A stretch of DNA of 8,945 bases from Methanosarcinales archaeon (GCA_030605805.1 JAUWHQ010000069.1:1-8945), one strand, 5' to 3'; positions 1 through 5,423 are shown, counted from the stretch's first letter. The notes: generated by a model not told the origin, from the letters alone. Numbers and translations: made by a program.

Positions 1-2
1 GA

Positions 3-125
3 CTTGATTCGCGGAAGGAGACTGAAACGCGGCTGAAGCTTGTGGGGCACAATATCCGAAGAGTGGGGTATCTGGAGATGATGGGTGATGTGGTGCCGCA
101 CTGGCGCAGGCAGGGGTATACGTGA
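3..125 (+). CDS. C-terminal end of an unidentified protein, possibly a transposase (5' part outside window)
   Basis: An open frame enters from the left edge and ends at TGA 123-125. It encodes about 40 residues, rich in Arg and charged residues, ending in PHWRRQGYT. Third codon positions are mostly G or C, as in real genes of this window, so I read it as coding rather than chance. I do not recognise the family. It runs head-on into a grpE-like fragment that loses its frame about 20 nt further on. This suggests it is the tail of an insertion-sequence transposase whose end lies near 126-147, but the other end of any such element is outside the window and no inverted repeat can be tested. An ordinary convergent gene next to a degraded grpE is the alternative. 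Confidence 0.4.
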   Translation, partial: LDSRKETETRLKLVGHNIRRVGYLEMMGDVVPHWRRQGYT

Positions 126-144
126 ATTTCGTCCCAAGACCATC

Positions 145-306
145 TTGAGTCCGCTCTTTATATCTTACAAAGTCGGATTTCATCTTCTCGGCTTTAGCCT
201 TCAGGGATGCGATCAACTCATCCTTCTCGTCCAGCTCCTTCTTCGAAACCACTATGATCTCGCGCATCTTATTCTCTACATTCACTTCACTTTCTTCGCC
301 TGACAT
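145..306 (-). pseudogene. grpE: N-terminal fragment of a GrpE-like nucleotide exchange factor, interrupted
   Basis: From the ATG at 306-304 the minus strand encodes an acidic start (MSGEESEVNVENK), then a Lys/Glu-rich segment of the long-helix, coiled-coil type, then KSDFVRYKERTQ. That last piece closely resembles the conserved ADFxNYRKRT stretch at the end of the GrpE helical region. GrpE is the cytosolic nucleotide exchange factor for DnaK. A complete GrpE is roughly 170-200 residues, so most of the protein, including the beta domain, is missing. After codon ~54 (near 145) no minus frame continues with GrpE-like sequence, and a plus-strand coding segment ends at 125. An AT-rich promoter precedes it. 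The identification rests on one motif plus composition. It could be a different coiled-coil protein. Confidence 0.5.
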
Positions 307-335
307 TCCGCATCTGGCGATGTTAGGGACGTGAT

Positions 336-351
336 CGATTTAAATATTTTG
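336..351 (-). promoter_or_regulatory. Archaeal TATA-type promoter of the grpE-like fragment
   Basis: Read on the minus strand, the segment AAAATATTTAAATCG is the only strongly AT-rich block in a GC-rich gap. It lies about 30-45 nt upstream of the ATG at 306. This is the expected TATA-box spacing for a short leader with the transcript start near 315-320. It is a positional inference; no transcript data are available. Confidence 0.55.
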
Positions 352-365
352 CGGGCGTGTGAATT

Positions 366-1481
366 TTAGGGTAGTGTCGGACGGTCGCGCCAGCATCCAC
401 GGATCCGCCCGGCAGCCGCGCTCAACCCCCGCACCACCTGCTCCCGACTGTTCCCCTCGCAAAAGAGCGTCGTTACCGGATCACCCGCGGGAGTCCGCCA
501 CCCGATCTCCGGGATGTCCATAATCCTCTCCTCGGCAAGCTTTTTTGAGATCGTCTCGTCGATGGTGACGTCGCGGTCAGCAAACAGAATCGCTTTTCCT
601 GCGAACCTGCCTTCAGCAGCATCTGGCGGCACTTCTACCAGTTCATCCGAAAACGCCCGCACATGCGCATCGAAGACGCTGATTCCGGAGGCGTATTCGA
701 CGGTATCGAGCGTGCCCTGGAACCGTGCGTTCACCTCGATCACCACCGGACCGTTCTCTGTGATCAGGAAGTCAACACCGTTTGAACCGATGAGCCCCAG
801 CTTCAGAACCAGCCGAACCGCAATTTCTCGTATCTCTTCATTGTATTCACTCTCAAAAGGTGTTATATTCCCGCAGTAGGCAAATCTGTCTCTGGTGAGC
901 CACGGTGTTCCGATCAGTTGCTCGTTTACAGCGACTGCGACCGCGCCCCTGCGCGTTGAGATCACCGAAACACTTGCCGGAGTACCCTCAAGATACTCCT
1001 GAATCAGCATATCGGTTCCGCAGCCCCCCATATCCTCTCTGCTGTACGCGAGTCTGTTCTCTATCCCGCCAGCGCCATAAACCGGCTTTATCATGACCGG
1101 ATACCCGAAATCATCGGAGATATCTGAGATATCATAGATTTTCGGATGCGGAAACCCAAGAGACTCCATCATCTCTCCGAAAAGTTTCTTGTTGCTGATC
1201 GATCTCATGATCCCGGCGCGGTTGTTCAGCACGCGGTAGCCTTTCAGATCGGCGCATTCAAATCCCGTGCCAAGGATGATTGCGTCAAAATCCCAGTCCA
1301 GGTGATCCAGATGGTTCGATAGATCTTCGTCGCTTGTTATCTCATCGAATCGTGCATACCTGTCTGCGCACCGAAGCATATCCATATCTCCGAAGTGGTC
1401 CAGTGAATACACGGTGTATCCTGCGCGTTTTCCGGCGCAGACGATGTACCTGGTGCTGTACCCGATGATGAGTATCCTCAA
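366..1481 (-). CDS. ATP-grasp superfamily carboligase (COG2232-like), substrate unknown
   Basis: This is a cytosolic ATP-dependent ligase related to biotin carboxylase and carbamoyl-phosphate synthase; such enzymes form an acyl-phosphate and join it to an amine or thiol. From the TTG at 1481-1479 the protein has about 371 residues and opens with a Rossmann-like strand (LRILIIGYSTR) and LDHFGDMDM. Next come the nucleotide-binding strand YPVMIKPVYGAGG (Lys ~132) and the adenine-side strand MLIQEYLEG. The metal-binding signature VIEVNARFQGTLDT follows, with Glu ~249 and Asn ~251. The C-terminal piece (DIPEIGWRTPAGDPVTTLF) is typical of this uncharacterised archaeal group. I chose TTG over the longer ATG at 1523 because a TATA-like box lies at 1526-1536, so the transcript should start downstream of 1523. 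A GAGAGGT Shine-Dalgarno lies nine bases before the TTG. The family is clear; the substrate is not. Confidence 0.85.
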   Translation of the reverse strand: MRILIIGYSTRYIVCAGKRAGYTVYSLDHFGDMDMLRCADRYARFDEITSDEDLSNHLDHLDWDFDAIILGTGFECADLKGYRVLNNRAGIMRSISNKKLFGEMMESLGFPHPKIYDISDISDDFGYPVMIKPVYGAGGIENRLAYSREDMGGCGTDMLIQEYLEGTPASVSVISTRRGAVAVAVNEQLIGTPWLTRDRFAYCGNITPFESEYNEEIREIAVRLVLKLGLIGSNGVDFLITENGPVVIEVNARFQGTLDTVEYASGISVFDAHVRAFSDELVEVPPDAAEGRFAGKAILFADRDVTIDETISKKLAEERIMDIPEIGWRTPAGDPVTTLFCEGNSREQVVRGLSAAAGRIRGCWRDRPTLP

Positions 1482-1525
1482 ATTTGCACAACCTCTCTGT
1501 CTCTGGCAGATATCTTGCAGCACAC

Positions 1526-1537
1526 ACTTAATTTATG
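1526..1537 (-). promoter_or_regulatory. TATA-type promoter of the ATP-grasp gene
   Basis: On the minus strand, ATAAATTAAG stands out in a divergent intergenic region. A start about 25 nt downstream would fall near 1505, just ahead of the GAGAGGT ribosome-binding site (1497-1491) and the TTG start at 1481. This spacing is the main argument against translation starting at 1523. Confidence 0.5.
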
Positions 1538-1591
1538 GGGCGTCCTAAATTTCTTCCGGTGCCAGAAAGCCGGCTTCACCAATGCAGCATC

Positions 1592-1610
1592 CTTTATGGC
1601 GACCATAAAG
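1592..1610 (+). promoter_or_regulatory. Perfect palindrome in the priL promoter region, candidate operator
   Basis: CTTTATGG-CGA-CCATAAAG is an exact 8-bp inverted repeat with a 3-nt spacer, about 40 nt before the priL start. Its left arm includes the most TATA-like stretch upstream of priL, so a protein bound here would compete with TBP. A second, shorter perfect palindrome, AAGCCGGCTT, lies at 1567-1576. No regulator can be named from the sequence. Confidence 0.4.
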
Positions 1611-1650
1611 TTAGAAGTGGCTTGCGATGGATATGGTTATGGAGGATATG

Positions 1651-2691
1651 ATGCCTGATCCAAGCCCTGCCACCTACCCTTTCACTTCAGGAGCCGCTCT
1701 GTATGTCAGGGAACTTGGGGTCGATATTCCGGATCTCCTCGAAAAGCGGGTGTACAACCGTGCCCGTGCCCGCGGTGCCGAACGGGTGACTCAGGCAATC
1801 GAGGGCAAAATCGAGAAGAATGTCGGCACCGACATGCCTGCGGAATTCGAGGTGCTGTCGTATCCGGTTGCAAGGATGATTGTATCCTGCATCGGCGATG
1901 ACTACCTGATCCGCAGATACGCGCTCGCAGAGGCGAAAGCGGCGCACGAGTCTCTCGTAGGCGAGCAAAGAAGCGTTCTGGTGGCGATGGGGCAGGAATT
2001 CGGGATGGATATTGATATCTCTGAGCAGAGGTTCAGACTGCATTTCACCGATTATGTCAGGTATGCCCACCGCATGCACGATACTGGCTGGAAACTGGTG
2101 AACAGGCAACTGCAAAGCGGCTGGCTTTCGCTATCAGTGCGAGAGTTCACGCGGCTGCTTCAGGAAGCGATCAGGGATCGCATACAGCATGATCTGCCGC
2201 TTGAGATCCCGTCCGAGACCAATATCTGCGATAAGCTCTCCGGACACATCGCTGCCGTGAAGGAGTCTCTCGGAGCCCGCAAGACCGAGTTTGAGATCGG
2301 GGGTGAGGTCAATCCTGATGCATTCCCGCCGTGCATCGCAAACGCCATCACGATGCTGCAAGGGGGCGTCAATCTGGCGCATTCGGCAAGGTTTGCAACC
2401 ACCGCGTTTCTGCGAAACATCGGCATGAGCGTGGACGAGATCGTTGGCATGTTCGGCGGATCGCCCGACTTTGATGAGACGCGAACTAGATATCAGGTCG
2501 AGCACATCGCAGGACACGAGTACACCGCGCCCGGCTGCGATACGATGAAGACTTATGGGAACTGCGTGGGCGCAGATGATCTCTGCGGAAGGATTGTGCA
2601 TCCGCTCAACTATTACCGGATCAAGAAGAAGGCGAGGGTTTCTGGCGAGAATGCGGGGGCAGCGCAGGCAGCAGTTCGTCAGACCGCGTAA
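1651..2691 (+). CDS. priL: DNA primase large subunit PriL (iron-sulfur)
   Basis: PriL is the large, non-catalytic subunit of archaeal/eukaryotic-type primase. With PriS it starts RNA primers at the replication fork, and its C-terminal domain carries a [4Fe-4S] cluster used in initiation. The start at 1651 gives about 346 residues, normal for archaeal PriL. The N-terminal helical region begins ATYPFTSGAALYVRELG and includes LSYPVARMIVSCIGD. The C-terminal cluster domain has four Cys at about residues 228, 296, 305 and 312, in PPCIANAI and PGCDTMKTYGNC...DLC, and the expected QVEHIAG motif. In-frame ATGs exist at 1627, 1633, 1639, 1648 and 1651. GGAGG at 1641-1645 fits 1651 best with a 5-nt gap. 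The catalytic subunit PriS is not in the window. The Ala/Gln-rich tail after the cluster domain is probably disordered. Confidence 0.95.
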   Translation: MPDPSPATYPFTSGAALYVRELGVDIPDLLEKRVYNRARARGAERVTQAIEGKIEKNVGTDMPAEFEVLSYPVARMIVSCIGDDYLIRRYALAEAKAAHESLVGEQRSVLVAMGQEFGMDIDISEQRFRLHFTDYVRYAHRMHDTGWKLVNRQLQSGWLSLSVREFTRLLQEAIRDRIQHDLPLEIPSETNICDKLSGHIAAVKESLGARKTEFEIGGEVNPDAFPPCIANAITMLQGGVNLAHSARFATTAFLRNIGMSVDEIVGMFGGSPDFDETRTRYQVEHIAGHEYTAPGCDTMKTYGNCVGADDLCGRIVHPLNYYRIKKKARVSGENAGAAQAAVRQTA

Positions 2692-3028
2692 TCGGTCTCA
2701 CGACATCAGCCACGATCGATGAAATCGTCTCAGATTGCCGGGTTGCCAACGGGTAACACTGCGGTCACCTAAACACGGTTGTCACCTAACGAGGCTGTCA
2801 ATTTGTCTGGTACTCTGGTTCTGACTCGTGTGCTTCCGGATGTCCGAAACTTGAAGTGTCAGAAGCGATGCCGCACCACACCGCATTAAAATGCGTGGCA
2901 TCCTTGGTGTGTCGCTTTCGGAACTCGGGTGTGTTTCGGAAGTACTGAACCGAACCGAAACAGCAACGGACAATCATTATCACCTGTGTAATACACATCA
3001 CTGCTATTACATCAATGTATTACAAACC
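2692..3028. other. Intergenic stretch downstream of priL, rich in short inverted repeats
   Basis: I find no gene here; frames longer than 60 codons have no recognisable content. Readable structure includes a directly repeated GTCACCTAA at 2764-2772 and 2781-2789. A nested stem around 2867-2902 has GATGCC pairing with GGCATC and CGCAT pairing with ATGCG around a TAAA loop. A TTCGGAA-type hairpin lies at 2916-2942. The palindrome TGTGTA-A-TACACA lies at 2985-2997, with TGTATTACA at 3016-3024. Some of these may terminate priL transcription, but there is no hairpin followed by a clear T-run close to the priL stop. Confidence 0.5.
2985..3024. repeat. Palindromic TGTAATACA-type element
   Basis: TGTGTAATACACA (2985-2997) is a perfect palindrome about a central A. 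Its inner half, TGTAATACA (2987-2995), recurs inverted as TGTATTACA at 3016-3024, and TATTACA is also present at 3005-3011. A similar arrangement, again just after CACCTGT, is found at 4218-4259. The paired half-sites look like binding sites for a dimeric or tetrameric regulator. They also lie in the 3' flank of the cbiG remnant and could be remains of a terminator structure. Confidence 0.4.
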
Positions 3029-3189
3029 AACCATACTTCCGAAACACAACCAGTGTTCCGAAGACAATCCATCTCACTCACTCATTTCACAACCTCGCTT
3101 GCATTCGTGATCACGGGACCTGCGCCCAGCACAGAAAGCCTTGTCGCAATCTCGTTTGCGCCGTGATGCCTGCCGGTGAGCGCGATTGC
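3029..3189. repeat. Left copy of a ~160-bp direct repeat (cbiG 3' end plus flank)
   Basis: This stretch matches 4309-4470 in the same orientation almost without gaps. It covers the last 35 codons of the minus-strand cbiG reading frame, the TGA stop and about 55 nt of 3' flank, including shared blocks such as CAATCCATC and CACTCACTCA. The two copies bracket the toxin-antitoxin operon. Differences are scattered, so this is an old duplication or a copy brought in from a diverged relative rather than a recent one. Confidence 0.85.
3036..3063 (-). terminator. Imperfect hairpin downstream of the cbiG remnant
   Basis: CTTCCGAAACAC and GTGTTCCGAAG can pair, with one mismatch and one bulge, around a 5-nt loop. 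The hairpin lies about 20 nt beyond the TGA of the cbiG remnant on the minus strand, in the same relative place as the hairpin at 4317-4343 behind the intact gene. No T-run follows directly, so a terminator role is only a guess; RNA 3'-end stabilisation is equally possible. Confidence 0.3.
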
Positions 3190-3243
3190 ATAATATAGCG
3201 CTGCGAGGTGTGCTGTAATTGGATGCGGGAGCTTATGGGCGGG
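3082..3243 (-). pseudogene. Remnant of a second cbiG N-domain gene (3' end only)
   Basis: On the minus strand this frame is open from a TAA at 3246-3244 to TGA at 3084-3082. Its last 35 codons encode TGRHHGANEIATRL and GPVITNASEVVK-stop, almost the same as the end of CbiG at 4363. Of 19 codons that differ between the copies, 14 are synonymous. Both copies were therefore coding and under selection for much of their divergence. Upstream of about 3189 similarity fades to a weak AALYYAIAL-like match. No start codon, promoter or catalytic N-terminal half remains, so it cannot make a working protein. It flanks the toxin-antitoxin operon on the priL side. Confidence 0.8.
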
Positions 3244-3331
3244 TTACGGAGATCGCAGGTCACATTCACGGAGTATTGTACATGCGAAAGCATGGGGTTT
3301 TGTTATAGGGGGCAAGGGGAAGATGTAATTC

Positions 3332-3356
3332 TGCGATGCTTTTATGAGGCATTGCA
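3332..3356 (+). promoter_or_regulatory. TATA-type promoter inside an inverted repeat; likely operator of the toxin-antitoxin operon
   Basis: TGCGATGC (3332-3339) and GCATTGCA (3349-3356) form an inverted repeat matching at 7 of 8 positions, and their 9-nt spacer, TTTTATGAG, is the probable TATA box. A transcript start about 25 nt downstream falls near 3369, ahead of the GGTGAT ribosome-binding site at 3374-3379. Repression by the antitoxin or the toxin-antitoxin complex is the usual control of type II modules, and the DNA-binding fold of the antitoxin fits this. Confidence 0.5.
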
Positions 3357-3382
3357 TTCATTTGAATTATATTGGTGATCCG

Positions 3383-3679
3383 ATGAATGCTGAGACAATC
3401 ACAGCCCGTGTTCCTGAGGATCTACTCAGGGAGATAGAAGAGATAGGTGAAGTGGAGGAGATCGACAGAACAGAAGTTGTAAAGAGACTATTATCCAGCG
3501 CTGCAAAGCATTGGAAAATGGAGAGGGCACTCCATCTCCTGCGTGATGGTAAGGTAACGCTTCGCAGGGCTGCCCGGATTGCTGAAGTCACTTACGTTGA
3601 GATGCTGGATTTATCTTCTCAGATGGACATAGCGATTAAAATGGAACCAGAAGACGTGATTAAAGATTTAGAGGGCTGA
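3383..3679 (+). CDS. Antitoxin, UPF0175 family with ribbon-helix-helix N-terminus
   Basis: This is the probable antitoxin of a type II module; it should bind and neutralise the PIN toxin encoded next and repress its own promoter. It has 98 residues. The N-terminal ~45 (ETITARVPEDLLREIEEI...RTEVVKRLL) have a strand followed by two helices, as in ribbon-helix-helix proteins. The C-terminal half (ALHLLRDGKVTLRRAARIAEV) is the helical segment typical of UPF0175/COG2886, including the GKVTLRRAA core. The ATG at 3383 is preceded by GGTGAT. The upstream ATG at 3344 falls inside the probable TATA box, so it is not used. The TGA overlaps the toxin ATG by one base (TGATG), implying coupled translation. 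The operon looks richer in A+T and in AGA/AGG/ATA codons than its neighbours, which suits a mobile module. Confidence 0.85.
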   Translation: MNAETITARVPEDLLREIEEIGEVEEIDRTEVVKRLLSSAAKHWKMERALHLLRDGKVTLRRAARIAEVTYVEMLDLSSQMDIAIKMEPEDVIKDLEG

Positions 3680-4188
3680 TGGCAGTACTTGATGCTTCGC
3701 CGATAATCTATTACAGTAGGATTGGGGAGTTGTATTGGCTACTTGGTTTTTATCGATCACTCAAAACTACTGGGTCTATTGTAAGGGAGACCGTGGATGA
3801 TGCGAGGGAGTTGAACAAACCAGGAGTTTCTGCGATAGAGATGGCACTTTCAAAAGGTTGGATCTCCGTATCATATCTATCTGATGATGAAAAGGATTTT
3901 GCGAGAAATATAGCGGAATCGGAGGGCATAGAACCTGAAGATGCAGAGATAATTGTATTAGCCATGAAAGAAAACGATATCGTGGTAACAAATGATAGGA
4001 TGCTCAGACTCGCTGCTCTCGCCCATGGACTGAAGGTTCATTGGGCTACTACGCCAATTCTCATAGGTTGCAGAGAGAACAAGATCACTGTTGCTCAGGC
4101 GAAATCAATGATAAATCGCCTTGTAGACGCAGGACTGCGTGTTAAGTCGCAAACGCTGGTGGCGATTTATACAGTTATCGAAGGATGA
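3679..4188 (+). CDS. PIN-domain toxin, DUF3368 family (putative RNase)
   Basis: This is the probable toxin of the module; PIN-domain toxins are metal-dependent ribonucleases that cut tRNA, rRNA or mRNA and so stop translation. It has 169 residues, normal for DUF3368/COG2405. The acidic PIN active site can be followed: Asp5 in VLDASPIIYYSRIGEL, Glu37 in VRETV, Asp88 in EPEDAEIIVLA and Asp106 in VVTNDRML. The C-terminal extension (TVAQAKSMINRLVDAGLRVK) is the helical tail usual in this family. No key residue is missing, so the toxin looks intact. It starts on the last base of the antitoxin stop codon. Its RNA target cannot be read from sequence. Confidence 0.88.
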   Translation: MAVLDASPIIYYSRIGELYWLLGFYRSLKTTGSIVRETVDDARELNKPGVSAIEMALSKGWISVSYLSDDEKDFARNIAESEGIEPEDAEIIVLAMKENDIVVTNDRMLRLAALAHGLKVHWATTPILIGCRENKITVAQAKSMINRLVDAGLRVKSQTLVAIYTVIEG

Positions 4189-4217
4189 TCGGATAATGTG
4201 TTTTCCTGAATTAATCT

Positions 4218-4259
4218 CACCTGTAACAATTGTAACAAAGTGTTGTGTTTTTTGTTACA
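4218..4259. repeat. TGTAACA palindromic cluster and T-rich hairpin after the toxin gene
   Basis: TGTAACAAT (4222-4230) is followed directly by TGTAACAAA (4231-4239) and then by its exact inverse TTTGTTACA (4251-4259). The last two form a 9-bp perfect stem with an 11-nt loop, and six T's occupy 4248-4253. On the plus strand a T-run 60 nt past the toxin stop would suit archaeal oligo-T termination. The element follows CACCTGT exactly as the TGTAATACA palindrome does at 2985, so it may be part of the same duplicated unit or a binding site. Confidence 0.45.
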
Positions 4260-4308
4260 TCTGTTATTTGGCATTTAAAGATGTTTATCAGTTTTCATGC
4301 CCACCCCC

Positions 4309-4470
4309 AACCACACTTCAGGAACATGAGCCCGCGTTCCGAAAGCAATCCATCCCACTCACTCACTTCACGACCTCGCTCGCATTCGTGATCACCGGAT
4401 CCGCACCAAGCACAGAAAGCCGCGCCGCGATCTCATTTGCACCATGATGCCCGCCAGAAACCGCAATCGC
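4309..4470. repeat. Right copy of the ~160-bp direct repeat (living cbiG 3' end plus flank)
   Basis: This copy partners 3029-3189 at an offset of about 1281 bp. It includes the final 35 codons of the intact cbiG gene, its TGA (4365-4363) and about 55 nt beyond. The inner ends of the two copies lie either side of the toxin-antitoxin operon, as expected if the operon entered by recombination within, or with a copy of, this locus. Confidence 0.85.
4317..4343 (-). terminator. Hairpin behind the cbiLFG operon
   Basis: TTCaGGAAC (4317-4325) and GTTCCGAA (4336-4343) pair over eight base pairs with one bulged A and a 10-nt loop. It lies about 20 nt beyond the cbiG stop on the minus strand. The counterpart hairpin behind the cbiG remnant keeps its pairing despite changed bases, which suggests the fold matters. 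No T-run follows on the minus strand, so a terminator function is uncertain. Confidence 0.35.
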
Positions 4471-4704
4471 GTGCCTGAGCGCACAATCAACCACCACAAC
4501 AGCCGGATCCGTCCATTTACTAAAGAGATGCGGCGCAATCTTCCTGACAGCGATCCCGCAGGACATAATCGCAATGATCGCATCATACCCGGAATCCTTG
4601 GAAAACGCGTCCGCAAACGCAGATTCAGAGTACCAGATCACCTCGCCGCCGACGAGACTTGCGACGCGCTCTGCAACCGCACGGTTCCGCTCAAATGATA
4701 TCAC
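4363..4704 (-). CDS. cbiG: CbiG N-terminal-domain protein (cobalt-precorrin-5A hydrolase, short form)
   Basis: CbiG opens the lactone ring of cobalt-precorrin-5A and releases acetaldehyde, giving cobalt-precorrin-5B in the anaerobic cobamide pathway. This protein has 113 residues and starts with GTG, overlapping the cbiF stop by four bases (GTGA). It shows IIAIMSCGIAVRKIAPHL, then KWTDPAVVVVDCALRHAIAV, then SGGHHGANEIA and PVITNAS, the conserved core of the CbiG N domain. A usual CbiG is about 300 or more residues with middle and C-terminal domains; here the stop comes right after the N domain. The same stop occurs in the diverged copy at 3082, so the short form is not a sequencing error or a very recent truncation. 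The missing domains may be encoded elsewhere. Whether this form is active alone is not known. Confidence 0.82.
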   Translation of the reverse strand: MISFERNRAVAERVASLVGGEVIWYSESAFADAFSKDSGYDAIIAIMSCGIAVRKIAPHLFSKWTDPAVVVVDCALRHAIAVSGGHHGANEIAARLSVLGADPVITNASEVVK

Positions 4705-5423
4705 TGCGATCCGTATAGGTGTGACCTCCTGAAACTTGTCGGGTTTACGACACCTCCGATCAGGATCATAGCTGATCGCTCTATCCCGGCTGATTCGACC
4801 TTTTTTGCAATATCTGCAACCGTGCCCCTGATGATCTGCTCATCCTGCCACGACGCCCGGTAGACAACGGCAACCGACGTATCCGGAGGGTACTCGACCT
4901 CTTCCATGACCTTTGCAATCTTGCTTGCCCCAAGGAATATCGCCATCGTTGCGCCGTGTCTTGAGAGTTCCCTGATCGAGTCTGACTTGAGCGTCTCGCC
5001 AGCCGGGCGTGTGATGATCAGGGTCTCGGTAATTCCGGAGAGCGTAAGCTGTGTCTTTAGCGCGGCTGATGCAGCAAAGACCGATGATACACCCGGAATA
5101 ATCTCAACATCGATGTTGTGCTTTTTGAGCACCGCAATCTGCTCGCAGATCGCGCCGTAGAGCGAGGGATCCCCTGTGTGCAGCCGGACAACTTTTTTTC
5201 CGTCGCAGGTCGCGCCCACCATGAGGTCCGTCAGTTCGTCAAGGGTGAGCCCGTGGCTGTTGATGACCTCGCCGCAGCTGTTGGCGGCGACCGCCGGGTC
5301 AACGAGCGAGCCTGTGTAGATCACGAGATCGGCTTCTTCGAGCAGTTCCTTTCCGCGAAGCGTGATCAGCTTCGGGTCGCCCGGACCTGCTCCGACAAAA
5401 TAGACCGTTTCTGGCATCATCAT
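4701..5423 (-). CDS. cbiF: Cobalt-precorrin-4 C11-methyltransferase CbiF
   Basis: CbiF transfers a methyl group from S-adenosylmethionine to C11 of cobalt-precorrin-4, giving cobalt-precorrin-5A, the substrate of the next gene's product. It has about 240 residues, normal for this family of tetrapyrrole methylases. The hallmark motifs are VYFVGAGPGDPKLITLRG near the N-terminus, VVRLHTGDPSLYGAICEQ in the SAM-binding loop, and VEIIPGVSSVFAASAAL. The C-terminal domain has LIITRPAGET, MAIFLGASK, VVYRASWQDE and ILIGG. The gene begins with three tandem ATGs (5423, 5420, 5417). A purine-rich AGAGAGATG ends seven bases before the first, which I choose; that ATG overlaps the cbiL stop (ATGA), and the 3' end overlaps cbiG. 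Cofactors of methyl transfer in methanogens explain the need for the pathway. Confidence 0.96.
   Translation of the reverse strand: MMMPETVYFVGAGPGDPKLITLRGKELLEEADLVIYTGSLVDPAVAANSCGEVINSHGLTLDELTDLMVGATCDGKKVVRLHTGDPSLYGAICEQIAVLKKHNIDVEIIPGVSSVFAASAALKTQLTLSGITETLIITRPAGETLKSDSIRELSRHGATMAIFLGASKIAKVMEEVEYPPDTSVAVVYRASWQDEQIIRGTVADIAKKVESAGIERSAMILIGGVVNPTSFRRSHLYGSQ

Noticed and set aside
2692..3028. Possible tRNA or structured RNA gene, suggested by GGTTCTGACTC near 2817
   Set aside because: The T-loop is imperfect and there is no matching acceptor, D or anticodon arm at the right distances.
2929..4259. CRISPR array or transposon ends, suggested by the many short repeats
   Set aside because: There are no regularly spaced repeats with unique spacers, and no transposase or integrase within the bracketed segment.
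4139..4447. Plus-strand open frame of ~100 codons and its partner at 2891-3166, with similar C-terminal peptides
   Set aside because: The shared peptide is only the opposite-strand reading of the duplicated cbiG end; the conserved frame, by synonymous changes, is the minus one.
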